Shown here: positions 46,683 to 57,191 of the stretch, piece by piece
Layout of the letters: every line of letters starts with the position of its first letter
How positions within the stretch are numbered: the stretch's first letter is position 1
Source of the DNA: Spinacia oleracea
Lineage: Eukaryota; Streptophyta; Magnoliopsida; Caryophyllales; Amaranthaceae
Length of the DNA: 64,000 nt
Direction: 5' to 3'
NCBI RefSeq assembly: GCF_020520425.1
Contig: NC_079487.1
Coordinates: forward strand, 129,416,385-129,480,384
The notes under the pieces: model-generated
What the model was told of the DNA's origin: nothing
Databases searched by the model: none
Seen by the model: only the letters and a program-made list of their open reading frames with translations
Translations under genes and position numbers: made by a program

Positions 46683-48016
46683 AGGTGTATTAACCACAAC
46701 AGATATTTGCATAAGATCTGGAACGAAGGAACCATGGGACGGAGATGCTTGACATTGTTCTTGATTGATACTTACCATCAATGGGTTTCAATATTATTTT
46801 ACTTTAGACAATGCTTTTTGGGAGACCAATTATGCTCTCTTTTACTCAAATTCGACTCTGTTTACAAAAAATCAAGCAAAATCTCATGGAAATTTGATTG
46901 GCTCTGGCTGCAATGCCTTCTGCATGAGCCCAATCTGTTTTTTTTTGCTATGAACTGAGATAAAACCAGTAGCAGTTGCTGGAGATGGAGGGCGCCCAAC
47001 ATACTACCAGTTCGTGTTCATGCCCTTGCAAAATGCAATCCTACATTAAAATAATTAATGCAAATTAGAAAAGCCCCAATTTGTGTTCATCGAAACTCGA
47101 AAAACCCTAAATCTTGTGAGGCCAAATTAGAAAAATATGGGGGGGGGGGGGAAATTGAGAGGGAAAAACATCATACTTGATTCATATTCACGTTAATAGA
47201 ATTGGATAGCAGCCAATTGAAGTGTTAAAGCTTGTTGATATGGCAGCAATTCAAGCAATGGGGATGGAGTTTTCCTCTGGTTTCGCGCAGAGGAGAGGGA
47301 AGATGAAATTTTGGTTTTTTTTTTTAATTTTTTTTTAATAAAAGGGAAGTCAGGAAATTGGAGGGGAAATGGAAAAAAAAAATATTTTTATTATTTTTTT
47401 AGTTTTTTAATAGTCACGTGCCTGGCACATGGCCAAGTCAATGCCGGAAAAGGGTTTTAATTGGCATTTTCCGAGCAAAGGTCCTAGTCAACCCAAAAAA
47501 AAGTTGATTAAGATCTCAATTTGCCACTTTGCTTATATAAGGTCCCTTTTCACAAAGTTGACCTTATATAAGGTCCTTTCTAACAAAAATTCCTATGTTT
47601 TAAGGCTCTAATCATTTAGTGTTTTTTTTGCTACTTCCCAAAACATTGATGGATCTTATTCCAATTTGGGTTATGAAGTTTTAGGTAAATTAAAAAAAAT
47701 ATATAATATAGACAATATAATTGAAGTGTCCATTATTTGTTCTTAATTAATCATACAGCAGATCGAAGTGTATCTTAAATAGTGAAACCTTCTCCCCCAC
47801 ATACCAAAAAATATCATGAATCACGTTGGCTAAACTCAATCATATATTAATAATAATGTAATCTTACTGTGGATACAGTTTCAAACTTTCAACTGATAAT
47901 GTAATAATGTAAATACTCAATCATACATTAATAATGTAATGCTACTGTGGTTACAGTTTCAACTTTCAAGTGATAATAGAGTACATATACTGTAATACTG
48001 ATATACATTGGTTTTC
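46683..48016. other. Spacer, no gene supported
   Basis: Low-complexity text, a G run near 47140, and an AT-rich stretch with TTATATAAGGTCC twice (47535, 47565). Frames at 46671-46958 and 47429-47611 show no domain. Confidence 0.45.
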
Positions 48017-48023
48017 TATAAAT
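48017..48023 (+). promoter_or_regulatory. TATA box of peptide gene 2
   Basis: TATAAAT lies 79 bp before the ATG. The surrounding promoter shows no similarity to that of copy 1. Confidence 0.55.
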
Positions 48024-48095
48024 TGAGAGGAACGAATAAGTAAAAGTAAACACACATATAATCATATATACATTTAAGTATATAAAAATAATAAA

Positions 48096-48437
48096 ATGGA
48101 AGAGATAAAGAAATGTGGTATTCTCCTTCTTATAATTAGCATGATGATCATGGTAGGCAGTAGTGGAGCTGCCGAACAAGACATCGATGGTCAGCAGCTG
48201 CTTTCAAACATCATGCTTGAGGGGGCGGGTGCAACTGGTGCGCTGAGTTGCACTGGTTCTGGACAAAGTTGTGCGAGTCATAGCGAGTGTTGTCCACACA
48301 CCGCATGTCGTTATTTATATAACAAGTGTGAATGGTGTCCAGCAGCTGGTGATTCTTGTGGTCGTTCTTGGCACTGTTGTCCAGGATTCACCTGCTATTA
48401 TGATAGTTTCTGGACTGTTACTGGTACATGCTCCTAA
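48096..48437 (+). CDS. Secreted 12-cysteine double-knottin peptide, copy 2
   Basis: An intronless frame of 113 residues, the same length as copy 1. The signal peptide differs (CGILLLIISMMIMVGSSGAA) and the pro-segment is only partly alike. From LSNIMLEGAGATGALSC onward the protein is identical, with the same 12 cysteines in two knottin-spaced blocks. At DNA level identity starts at CTTTCAAACATC (48201) and runs 324 bp through the stop into the 3' UTR (to 48524) with no difference that I can see; beyond that the copies diverge. A frame at 48271-48480 is its shadow. Likely secreted; activity unknown. Confidence 0.85.
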   Translation: MEEIKKCGILLLIISMMIMVGSSGAAEQDIDGQQLLSNIMLEGAGATGALSCTGSGQSCASHSECCPHTACRYLYNKCEWCPAAGDSCGRSWHCCPGFTCYYDSFWTVTGTCS

Positions 48438-48524
48438 CTATTTAAACAATTGCCGCCCCGCCCGTCGTCGTTACTGGTAAATGCTAATTAATGCATTGCG
48501 TAACCCGTTACGTTATGTCACCTT

Positions 48525-48935
48525 TTTTTTATTTTTTTTATTTTATGTATGTGTACTGTCTATTGTTCACCTAAATCCGGACTACTACTATGTATGTTAA
48601 ATAAACCTCGTCACTAGCTCTGATCCTCATTATTGATCGATCTTGAGGCCGGGGTTTGTATTACGAGTAGCTGAGTACTAGTCATCGGATCGAGTCGAAT
48701 CGTCTACTACTGCCACATACAGATCAGTACTTCTGTTTGGAGCTGAGTAGGCTCATTGTATTGTACCTTTCAATTAATCATGTATGTTATTGTGTGCTTC
48801 CATCCCTTAATTAAGTTGCAATGCAGTTTATTATACGAAGTATTATAAATTATAATATGCAGGTCCATCGTTCGTACGTGTTAAAAACTACTGCTGGATA
48901 CAAAGTACTCTTTCATTTCATGTTATCAAATTAAG
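48525..48935 (+). repeat. Diverged 3' part of the duplication, copy 2
   Basis: Partner of 39089-39485. Similarity fades near 48935, after AAAAACTACTGCT. Confidence 0.8.
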
Positions 48936-48984
48936 TGTACCGGTTTTCAACGTCCGCATACGCTAAAAACGCCCGCAGATCTAG

Positions 48985-49115
48985 TGCGGCTAAACCGTGG
49001 TGGCGCCACCCAATTCTGAGTGACACACCATGGTTCCGGGCTGCCAATTCTGGGTGGCGGCCGCCAATTCTAGGTGGCACACCATGGTTCCGAGCCGTCA
49101 ATTCCGCGCGACCCG
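48985..49115. repeat. CACACCATGGTTCC / GCCAATTCTGGGTGG repeats
   Basis: CACACCATGGTTCCG occurs at about 49024 and 49078 (period about 54), each followed by G(C/A)G-C(T/C)G-CAATTC. CCAATTCT(G/A) recurs at about 49009, 49043 and 49065. It is GC-rich within AT-rich DNA. Confidence 0.75.
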
Positions 49116-49742
49116 TGATTTTTTATTTTTTTTAAAAATTTATTACTTCATTGTTAATTTCGGATATATAAAAAAATTACCCTAAAAAATAATCAAATAA
49201 TTTCGATTATTTTATTTAAAAGGGTAAAATTATCATTTCACCATAAAAACGCGAGAACGTCGAATAAAAATCCCCCAGTTAAAGACCACGATTGTAGAAT
49301 TCTACACACGCACTACCAAGTACTATGTACAAATTTTACTAGTATCTTAAAAAGATCTTGCATTGATTTATAAATAAGTCATTGATTTTCTTCCTAAAGT
49401 ATGGTTATATTTATGGGAAAATTGCATACTTTAAATATTTACATATATATTTACAATTTTTTTGGAAAAATAATATAATTAATAATTATTCATACGGCAT
49501 ATTTACATTGATAAAATAGGTAAGCCACATATTTAGAGACGACATGAATGTTACAATCATTTTTTTTTCTTCTAAAGCACAATTCGTATTTAATCACTTC
49601 TAGATTGACGCGATCAAGCACTGATTTTTGAGATTTTCGCATCTTTTCAATTAGTTCCCTTTGCAATATGTGCGCAAATTGGTCTGATCGACGAGTTGAT
49701 GACAAAACTTAAACCAATACGAACCCATCACCTTTCTAATTA

Positions 49743-50393
49743 TTGAAACCCTAAAATAAAACAGTAAGAGAATAAGAAGAAAAGGAAAGACAACAGAATT
49801 GTAGGGAGGAATAAGCATTCAGCATTGATTTCATTTCATTCCAATCAAACTGCAATGTTGCTTACAACCTTTCTTAAATAGTGCGGCTGCACCTTACAGA
49901 CATCGAGCAAATATTCTAACCTAGTACACCTCATAGGACAGCACACACAAGGTGACAAAAGAGTGTCATTTGCACAAAAATATATGTTGATCCTCTTGAT
50001 GACTAGTACTAGGAACCTTCCTTCTAATTTCTGTAGCTTGCTATCAACACTCCCCCTCAAGCTTGGAGTAGAGGTTTAGGCATAGCTTCAAGCTTGTGTA
50101 AAAGATACTGATGCTGATGAACTGGTAGGATTTTGGTGAGAACATCTGCTACTTGCTCCTTAGAAGAAACATATTCTGGTTGTATCTGGCCAGTTTGTTG
50201 CTTTTCTCTGACAAAGTGGCAATCAATTTCCACTTGTTTAGTTTTCTCATGCATGACAGGGTTTGCAGCTATAGAGATTGCAACTTTGTTGTCACATTTG
50301 AGTATAGTAGGATTTAGACACTTCAGTCCTAGTTCTTTCAACAGCTCAGAAATCCACAGAACTTCACAAGTTGTAACCGCCATTGAACTCTAA
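49743..50393 (-). mobile_element. 3' fragment of a Copia retrotransposon
   Basis: On minus, the C-terminal part of a Copia RNase H ([39 protein letters not shown]) at 50393-50057 is followed by a polypurine tract (GAGGGGGAGTG) and an LTR starting TGTTGATAGC at 50049, ending near 49743. The rest of the element is absent. It is a broken fossil. Confidence 0.85.
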
Positions 50394-50446
50394 TTGTCGT
50401 TCCTCTATTTGGTTCACCGTCACGTTCAGATCCGTCTTGATAATCG

Positions 50447-51423
50447 TAGCTTAGACAAAAACAACCTTTTATAACCATCTTTTTGCAAAAAATAACCTTT
50501 TATAATTCTTTTTCCAAAAACAGACCTAAAAGTGAAAATAATTTGCAAAAGACAACCTTTTCCCATTTTCAGGCGTTGACTCTCAATTCTCCGGTTTGAC
50601 TTGGCATGTGATGGTCACGTGAGGCCGATTTTTCTTATTTCCACCCTTTTCCCTCCCATATAAAACCCACTCCCTTAAAACCTAATAAAAAAAACTTATG
50701 GAAAGACAAAAGGAAGGTGAAGGAACGTCATTAATGAAGCTCTGCAAACAACGAACCTCTGTTGAATGTTGTAAGTCATTCAATTCCAAACGTTACTTTC
50801 TTCAACTACTTAAAATGATGTTTAATTTTCATTTTTGGGTAAAAATTTAGAAAATTTTGCACTCATTTTAATCCGTTTTTGGCTCTGAATTTTCTTGCTT
50901 TGCTGTACTTCAATGGCACCCAAAAAAGGGAAGAGGAAGGTATCAACATGGTCCTGCAATTCCATCAACAAAATAGAATCAATTCACAAATTTGGGGGAA
51001 AAAACCCTAAGTTTCCTACATTAAATTTAGGCAAAATTAATGAATAAAACTTACCAAAAATTAGTGGTTGAGTGTTGAAAATCACTTAGTATAGCAGCAT
51101 GAAGAACGAGGATGAAGCAAGAAGAGAGGAAAAAAAATTTGGTGGAGGATGAAGAATGAGGGTGAAGAACAGAGAGCAAGCTTAATTTTGGGGTTTTATT
51201 TTGACTCCAAAATGGGTTTAAGTGATAAAAAGGGAGGGAAAGTGGGTGCCATAAGTAAAACCGGCCAAGTCAAACCGGAGATTTGAGGGTCAACGTCTGA
51301 AAATGGGAAAAGGCTGTCTTTTGCAAATTTTTTTTACTTTTAGGTCTGTTTTTACAAAAAAAAATATAGAAGGTTGTTTTTTGAAAAAAATGGTTATAAA
51401 CGGTTGTTTTTGGCAAATTTGCC
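50447..51423. mobile_element. MULE-like element with inverted ends of about 150 bp
   Basis: ACAAAAACAACC at the left mirrors GGTTGTTTTTGGC at the right. Matching continues through GACCTAAAAGT, CCCATTTTCAG and CTCCGGTTTGACTTGG. The terminal dozen bases are worn at the left and no 9-bp duplication was fixed. The interior (50.70-51.20 kb) is G/A-rich and resembles a transcript leader, as in the 31.9 kb element. Confidence 0.65.
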
Positions 51424-51479
51424 ATCAAAATATACTCCGTATAAAACAGGCCCGTTTCTTTTGACTGTTAGCCCGACCC

Positions 51480-53358
51480 GTACTGTTCAAGCTGTAAATA
51501 AAGGTCCAAAATTGCCTGAGATTAAATTATGACCATTGACCAGTGATCGTCCTTCTTCAAGACCTCTTTGTTCACCGGAGACCTGTTGATCTGAACATTC
51601 TCTCTTTCGCAGGTAAATTCTACACCTTTTTTCATCTTCTGTTTCTCCCTTATTTTCAATTCGGCGTTTAATCAACTTTTATATTTCCCAATTTTCTTTG
51701 CTTTTATGTACTGTAATTACAATTTACATCTCAATACATTTTTGTTCGGGTTTGGTACAATTAGTATTCTTTGTTGTGACATTTTTAAATTTTTTCGTCG
51801 TATTTTTCAATAAAATCTTCAATAGTTATTGCGATCAATTTTAGTTTTAGGGGTCTGATTAGTCGGGGTATTTTGCTACTTCCCCAACAAGATTGAGGGG
51901 TTTTAATCCAATTTGGGTTATGATTGATTTGTAGTTCCACTTAATTATAGGCTGGAAGCTTATTTAAATTTTAAAATTTAGATAGTAATTGAATTGGCTG
52001 TTTTGCTTAATTGAGATATTTCATTGAGTCAACCAAGAATAATTTGTTGAACTTTTAAAGAGAATGTGTTGGACCGATGTTCCAAGAAATAGTTGTCTAT
52101 AAATCTAGCTTTTCCGGTTGGGACAAGATAAAGTGTGCCATGAATTGAGGATCCTTTAGGGGAAGCAGGCACATATTGGGATATTGATATTAGGATTTAG
52201 GAGAGTTTGGTGTTTCTATTGAATGATCCTCTTTCTGCGCCTAGGTTTTTCATGTAAAAGAACAAGAAGAATGGTAACAGGATAAGGATGGTGAATTTTA
52301 ATAACAATGCAAAGAACAAATTAGCTTGATGATGTTAATCAGATGTTTTTGAAAAGGGAAAGAATAGCAATAGATTAATAATCAAACCAACTGCGAAGAC
52401 GAGAAGTAGATAACAGCTTAGGAAAACAATTAGTTTTATCCGTTAGACTCCAAGCTGAAAATATGCACAATGTTGAGTGAGTTTTTCAGTTTTGTTGGGA
52501 TAGGGCAATGTTGCGTATTGTCAGCGCTTAAGTTTTGCTTCTTCTTTCCTAAAGGATTGATTATGTCAGAATGGACTTTGGGGGAAAGCATTTAGCAAGA
52601 AGCACTATAGTGTTAGATTAGGTAAATATTATTATTTTAGTTTGCAGGCAAGATGTACTTATATTTGGGAACGGTGTCAATTTTTCTTTTAATTCACCCA
52701 ATCTTATGGTGTACTTTCAAATTGCAAGAGCAAGAATGCAAGATGTTATGGGTACCTTCTTGATCCAATCAGTTAAGATAATTGCTCACCGTTTCTGGTT
52801 AGATGTGATTCATAATCTCATCTTAAATGATTACGATTTTGAGCCTTGTAGACAATCATCTTCTGTTCATAACAACGGATACTCTGATCCTGTAGTTTGT
52901 CTCTTTGATCTCTTACACCAGGTCTTATGATCTTCTGTTATGAAAACACTTGTGGGGAACCATTTCTAAGTGGCAGTCCGTCTGCAATCTACATTGACCC
53001 TCCTTTTTTTTCTTATCAATCTTTTTTTTTTCTTGTTCTCTTTTTCACCAATTTTAGTTTAAGAAACCCCAATCCTCATCTTTACCAGGGCCCTCTCTAG
53101 CCATCACACTGCCCTCTTCCATATTTCAATTGTTAATGTTATTTGGATGCCATGTTCCTGTCTTTATTTAGTATGGACAATGGACTATATACGTTATTAC
53201 TATTATGTTTATGAAGGAACTTGCTTATTCAGCGTCTGGACTTGTATTTAACTTATCTCTTTTCCCGCCTTCCTTCCTTTTCCTCCTTTTGATCTTTCCA
53301 GAGCGGGATTTCTAATTTTGGCTTTCATCATGTTTTAGGACAATCAGCTTTTGATTGA
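51480..53358 (+). promoter_or_regulatory. Probable promoter, leader exon and leader intron of the diphosphatase gene
   Basis: CTTTCGCAGGTAAAT near 51605-51618 is a good splice donor after a plausible leader exon. CATGTTTTAG before GACAATCAG near 53338 is a candidate acceptor just ahead of the ATG at 53359. Frames between them (51487-51675 minus, 52706-52930 plus) show no domain and are taken as non-coding. Confidence 0.4.
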
Positions 53359-54309
53359 ATGGGGTTAATCACTGCTCAGGGGAAACAACCCCTCTTCTCC
53401 TTTGGGGTCGTATCAGATGTTCAGTATGCTGATATTCCTGATGGTCGTTCCTTTCTTGGCGTGCCTCGATATTATAGACACAGTATACTTGTGTTGGAAA
53501 GGGCGGTCCAGAGATGGAATAGCCTCCAACATCTTAGTTTTGCTGTCAATTTTGGCGACATTGTTGATGGATTCTGCCCAAAAGACCAGTCTCTAGATTC
53601 TGTAAAGAAAGTTGCTTCCAAATTTGAAGAATTCAATGGCTCTGTATACCATATGATTGGCAACCACTGCCTTTATAATCTTTCTCGTGAAACACTACTC
53701 CCGTTATTGAAGATTCCTAGCAATGATGGCTGCGCTTATTATGATTTTTCACCAATACCTGGTTACCGATTAGTTGTTCTTGATGGCTACGATATTAGTG
53801 CCATAGGTTGGCCTGAAGATCATCCAAAATCAATGGAAGCTATGAGAATTCTAAAGGAAAAGAACCCGAACTCAGATAAAAACAGTCCTGTTGGACTTGA
53901 AGATCTTGAAAGAAGGTTTCTGATGTTCAATGGTGGTGTTGGGAAGGAACAGCTGAAATGGTTAGATCATGCCCTCCAGAATGCAACTGATAAAAAACAA
54001 AAGGTGATTATCTGCTGCCACCTGCCTCTTGACCCTGGTGCATCATCATCTGAAGCACTTCTATGGAATTACAATGAAGTGATGGATATTATACATAAAT
54101 ATAAGTGTGTGAAGGCCTGTTTTGGTGGCCACGAACATAAAGGGGGTTACTCGATTGATTCCCATGGTGTCCATCACCGTGTTCTTGAAGCAGCACTTGA
54201 ATGTCCTCCGTATTCGGATGCGTTTGGGTATATAGATGTTTATGATGATAGGATATCACTAGTTGGAACCGGCCGGATGAAGAGCACAGATATGGTGTTT
54301 GATTCGTAA
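53359..54309 (+). CDS. Mn-dependent ADP-ribose/CDP-alcohol diphosphatase
   Basis: One coding exon of 316 residues, close to the plant family length (about 311, from memory). Metallophosphatase metal-site blocks appear in order: FGVVSDVQYAD (residues about 15-25), NFGDIVDG (about 64-71), MIGNHCLYN (about 98-106), IICCHLPLD (about 220-228) and CFGGHEHKGG (about 253-262). Asp-Val-Gln at the first block is typical of the ADPRibase-Mn subgroup. Vertebrate relatives hydrolyse ADP-ribose, CDP-choline and similar diphosphates with Mn; the plant role is less defined. No signal or transit peptide is evident, so a cytosolic enzyme is likely. It looks intact. Confidence 0.93.
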   Translation: MGLITAQGKQPLFSFGVVSDVQYADIPDGRSFLGVPRYYRHSILVLERAVQRWNSLQHLSFAVNFGDIVDGFCPKDQSLDSVKKVASKFEEFNGSVYHMIGNHCLYNLSRETLLPLLKIPSNDGCAYYDFSPIPGYRLVVLDGYDISAIGWPEDHPKSMEAMRILKEKNPNSDKNSPVGLEDLERRFLMFNGGVGKEQLKWLDHALQNATDKKQKVIICCHLPLDPGASSSEALLWNYNEVMDIIHKYKCVKACFGGHEHKGGYSIDSHGVHHRVLEAALECPPYSDAFGYIDVYDDRISLVGTGRMKSTDMVFDS

Positions 54310-55478
54310 TCTTAAAGTGTTGGGTAATGTATTCTTTTTCTAACATATTATTCTTTCCTTCTATATATGACATAATGTTACATAGTTGTTAGATTTGTGT
54401 AAATGAGTCTGTTGACGAAATCATCTACTGCAGAGTGTAGGCCTGATTACCATTTACCAGGAATAAAATTATACGAACAAGGTAAAACTTAACATGGGTT
54501 TTTGTGTGTCGCCTGTTTTATTGCTGGAACTTGTATTCTGCATGTCCCTAGATTTCTTGAAATGAAATTAGGCGGAACTTGAGACAAACAATGTTGTTGT
54601 AATGTTGTATACTTGTAGTTGAGAAATGAGAAGACTAGCATGTTTTGCACATTTCCCTGTTCATTTTCATTCCTCTGTTTGGTAATATACTGTACTGAAT
54701 ATCATCATGCTACCTACGAGAAGCCCCTGAAACTTTTTTGTTTGAGAATATCCTCCATGACACACTTTGGTGTTTAAAAATTAAGGTGAAGAAGGGTTGT
54801 ATCCTTCACGCTTGTTATATTGTTTCCATGGCAATGGAGCCGGTGTATTCTTCTAAAGTGTTAGGTATGAGAGCAAAGAAGACGACACATAAAAAAAGAT
54901 TTCTGGTTTGGGTGTGATCATAAGGAGATGTTGATTGCTGAATTACAATGTGAATTACTTAACGGCACCTTGGAGTTGGTCTTTCTGTACCTGTTTGTAA
55001 GTTGTACCTGAGTGCACCATTAACCAGTATGGGTTGGGTTAAAGTAAATGTCAACGAAATCCGACCTAGTCATCGGTAGACCTGGTTATCGGGCGGGTCG
55101 GGTCAGGGTCGGTGCGGGTCAAAAGAGGGTCGGGTATTGAAAGGGTCGTTTTTAGCGGGTTAAAAGCGGGTCGCGGGTCAATAGCGGGTCATTAGTGGGC
55201 GGGTCAATAAACGAGCAATGAAAAATGAAAAACAAAAGAGCCATGTGCAAGTACAAGTGAATACGAAGCTATACACGTAATTTTTTGTATCATTGCTATT
55301 TTAATTTTCAAAATAATTGTAGTATAAGTTTGACCCTATAATGACCCTGTCCAATAAAGGCCCTGTCCAATAACCAAGTCTAGTCATCGGTACTACTGTA
55401 CGAGTATGATATCAACCATTCATCTAGACTTAACACTACCTCTTATTTTCTTTTACCTTCTTTTTCTTATTTTATTTA
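54310..55478. other. 3' flank and spacer, no gene
   Basis: Begins with the diphosphatase 3' UTR. The rest is spacer apart from the GGGTCGGG block listed separately. Confidence 0.5.
55075..55215. repeat. CGGGTCGGGT-type degenerate block
   Basis: GCGGGTC and AGGGTCGG recur with short spacers, the texture of old hAT-type MITEs. No ends were fixed. Confidence 0.5.
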
Positions 55479-55933
55479 GGCAAATTTGTCAAATACAACC
55501 TAATAAAGTCCTCTATTTGCCAATTACAACCTCAAATTTCTAATTTTGTCAATTACAACCTTAAACTTGTACATTTATTTTAAATTACAACCCGAAACCA
55601 TTTTCCGGCAAAAATCACCGGAAGATGATGTCTAACGTTATTAAAATAAATTATGAAGTACATAATATTTGTAAAAAAATTTATTATTTCGACTATTTTA
55701 TTTATTTTTGTTTTAATTCTTATTTATCGATTTAATTTTTATATAGAAAATATGTAAGTATTTTTTTTAATAACATTATGACATCATCTTCTGATGATTT
55801 TTGCCGGAAAATAATTTCGGGTTGTAATTTAAAATGGATGTATAAGTTTAAGGTTGTAATTGGCAAAAATAGAAATTTAAGGTTGTAATTGACAAATATA
55901 GATATTTAATAGGTTGTATTTGGCAAATTTTTC
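55479..55933. mobile_element. MULE-type MITE with 9-bp duplication
   Basis: GGCAAATTTGTCAAATACAAC and its near reverse complement at the right end form inverted repeats of more than 150 bp, including TTTTCCGGCAAAAATCACC. A perfect 9-bp direct repeat TTTTATTTA flanks it (55470-55478, 55934-55942). The element is 455 bp and non-coding. Confidence 0.88.
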
Positions 55934-56233
55934 TTTTATTTACATGTAAAAAAAAATGAGGTGGCACTAGCTCTTATTTGTAACAGTTAGCTTTTATTTC
56001 AGAATTTTATCCTACACAGTCTAATTAAAAGCCTTCTATTTCTCACCTAAGAGCTACTCCGTACCTCTTATTTTTCTCTTTTATTAAGAGCCCATTAAGA
56101 GACTCCCCTATTTTATGCTCTTGTTAGATGTAAACAGAGTAAATTACCAAGTTACGACTTCAATTATTTAATGACATTTAAATAGAAAGATACCCTGCTT
56201 GCGTAATGTAACCTCATATTGCGGAGGTTGTTT

Positions 56234-56475
56234 TTTCGGATATCAGATATGTGTGGCAACACACATATCAGCTAAAAGACAAATAGCTAAAAGACAAAAA
56301 AGGAAGTACCATTTATGTTAAAAAAGTACCATTCTGTAAAAAAAAGTACCATTCAGTTAAAAAAAGTACCATTTTTGTTTTAAAAAGTACCATTTAATTT
56401 TTTTTTTGTCATTTTTCTTATTTTGTCTTTTACTATAATATGCATTTGCCCACACATATTTAATATCCGAAAATA
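56234..56475. mobile_element. MITE related to the 38.0 kb copy
   Basis: TTTTTCGGATATCAGATATG at the left mirrors ACATATTTAATATCCGAAAAT at the right. The interior has five AAGTACCATT units and AGACAAA, matching the element at 38036-38203. Confidence 0.65.
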
Positions 56476-57191
56476 CTTCCTCCATATTGCGAAGGCTGTT
56501 TCTTGGAACAACCGCAAATACGTAACTACTCCTATTAATGCGTGGAATTCGGCCGAGAAAAATACCATTAATTTGTGGAATCAGAAGCTTAGACTTTTCT
56601 ATGCATTCAAGATTGAACCTTCTCTTTTGACTTTGTCATTGTCATGTTTGTCGCTTTGTGCGGTAATACCTCCAAATATAATGTGTACGGTGTATTAAGA
56701 CTATTACAGTATTATCCTTCCATTTTAAATTTGTGTTCAGATTGCAAATTCATGCAATGAGTAAGAAGAGTGTAAGACTTACTTGTACCTAGATTTTCAT
56801 ACACCAGAGAACACACCCTCTTCCATTTGCAAAAGCGCGAGTATAAGAATATAGAATCTACGGGAATGAAATATGAGAAAGGGTAAGAATATAGAATGGA
56901 CATCTCAAAGGAACGTATTAAAATAATTATTGGGTTAAAACTTAAAAGCTTTTTAACCAAATCATTTCTCCAAAATTCTAACATTTGACATAATTGCCAA
57001 ACAACAAAAGATTACAACATATATTTTGGTTAAAAGATGATTTATGGTGTAGTTGAAGCCAAAAGCCTATTACACAAATTTCATCAAGTAAATACATAAG
57101 AAAATAACACATAATTTCCTCACAAAGTAAAGTAATGCAAAAGAAATTTAACCCTTAGGTTTTTTTTTTCCGTTGGCTGGAAAAATATAAT
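56476..57191. other. Spacer and 3' flank of the NRT3 gene
   Basis: No gene is supported. Frames at 56423-56698 and 56712-56984 have no domain. Confidence 0.45.

Noticed and set aside
52706-52930. 74-codon frame upstream of the diphosphatase
   Set aside because: No domain, and it lies in the likely leader intron.
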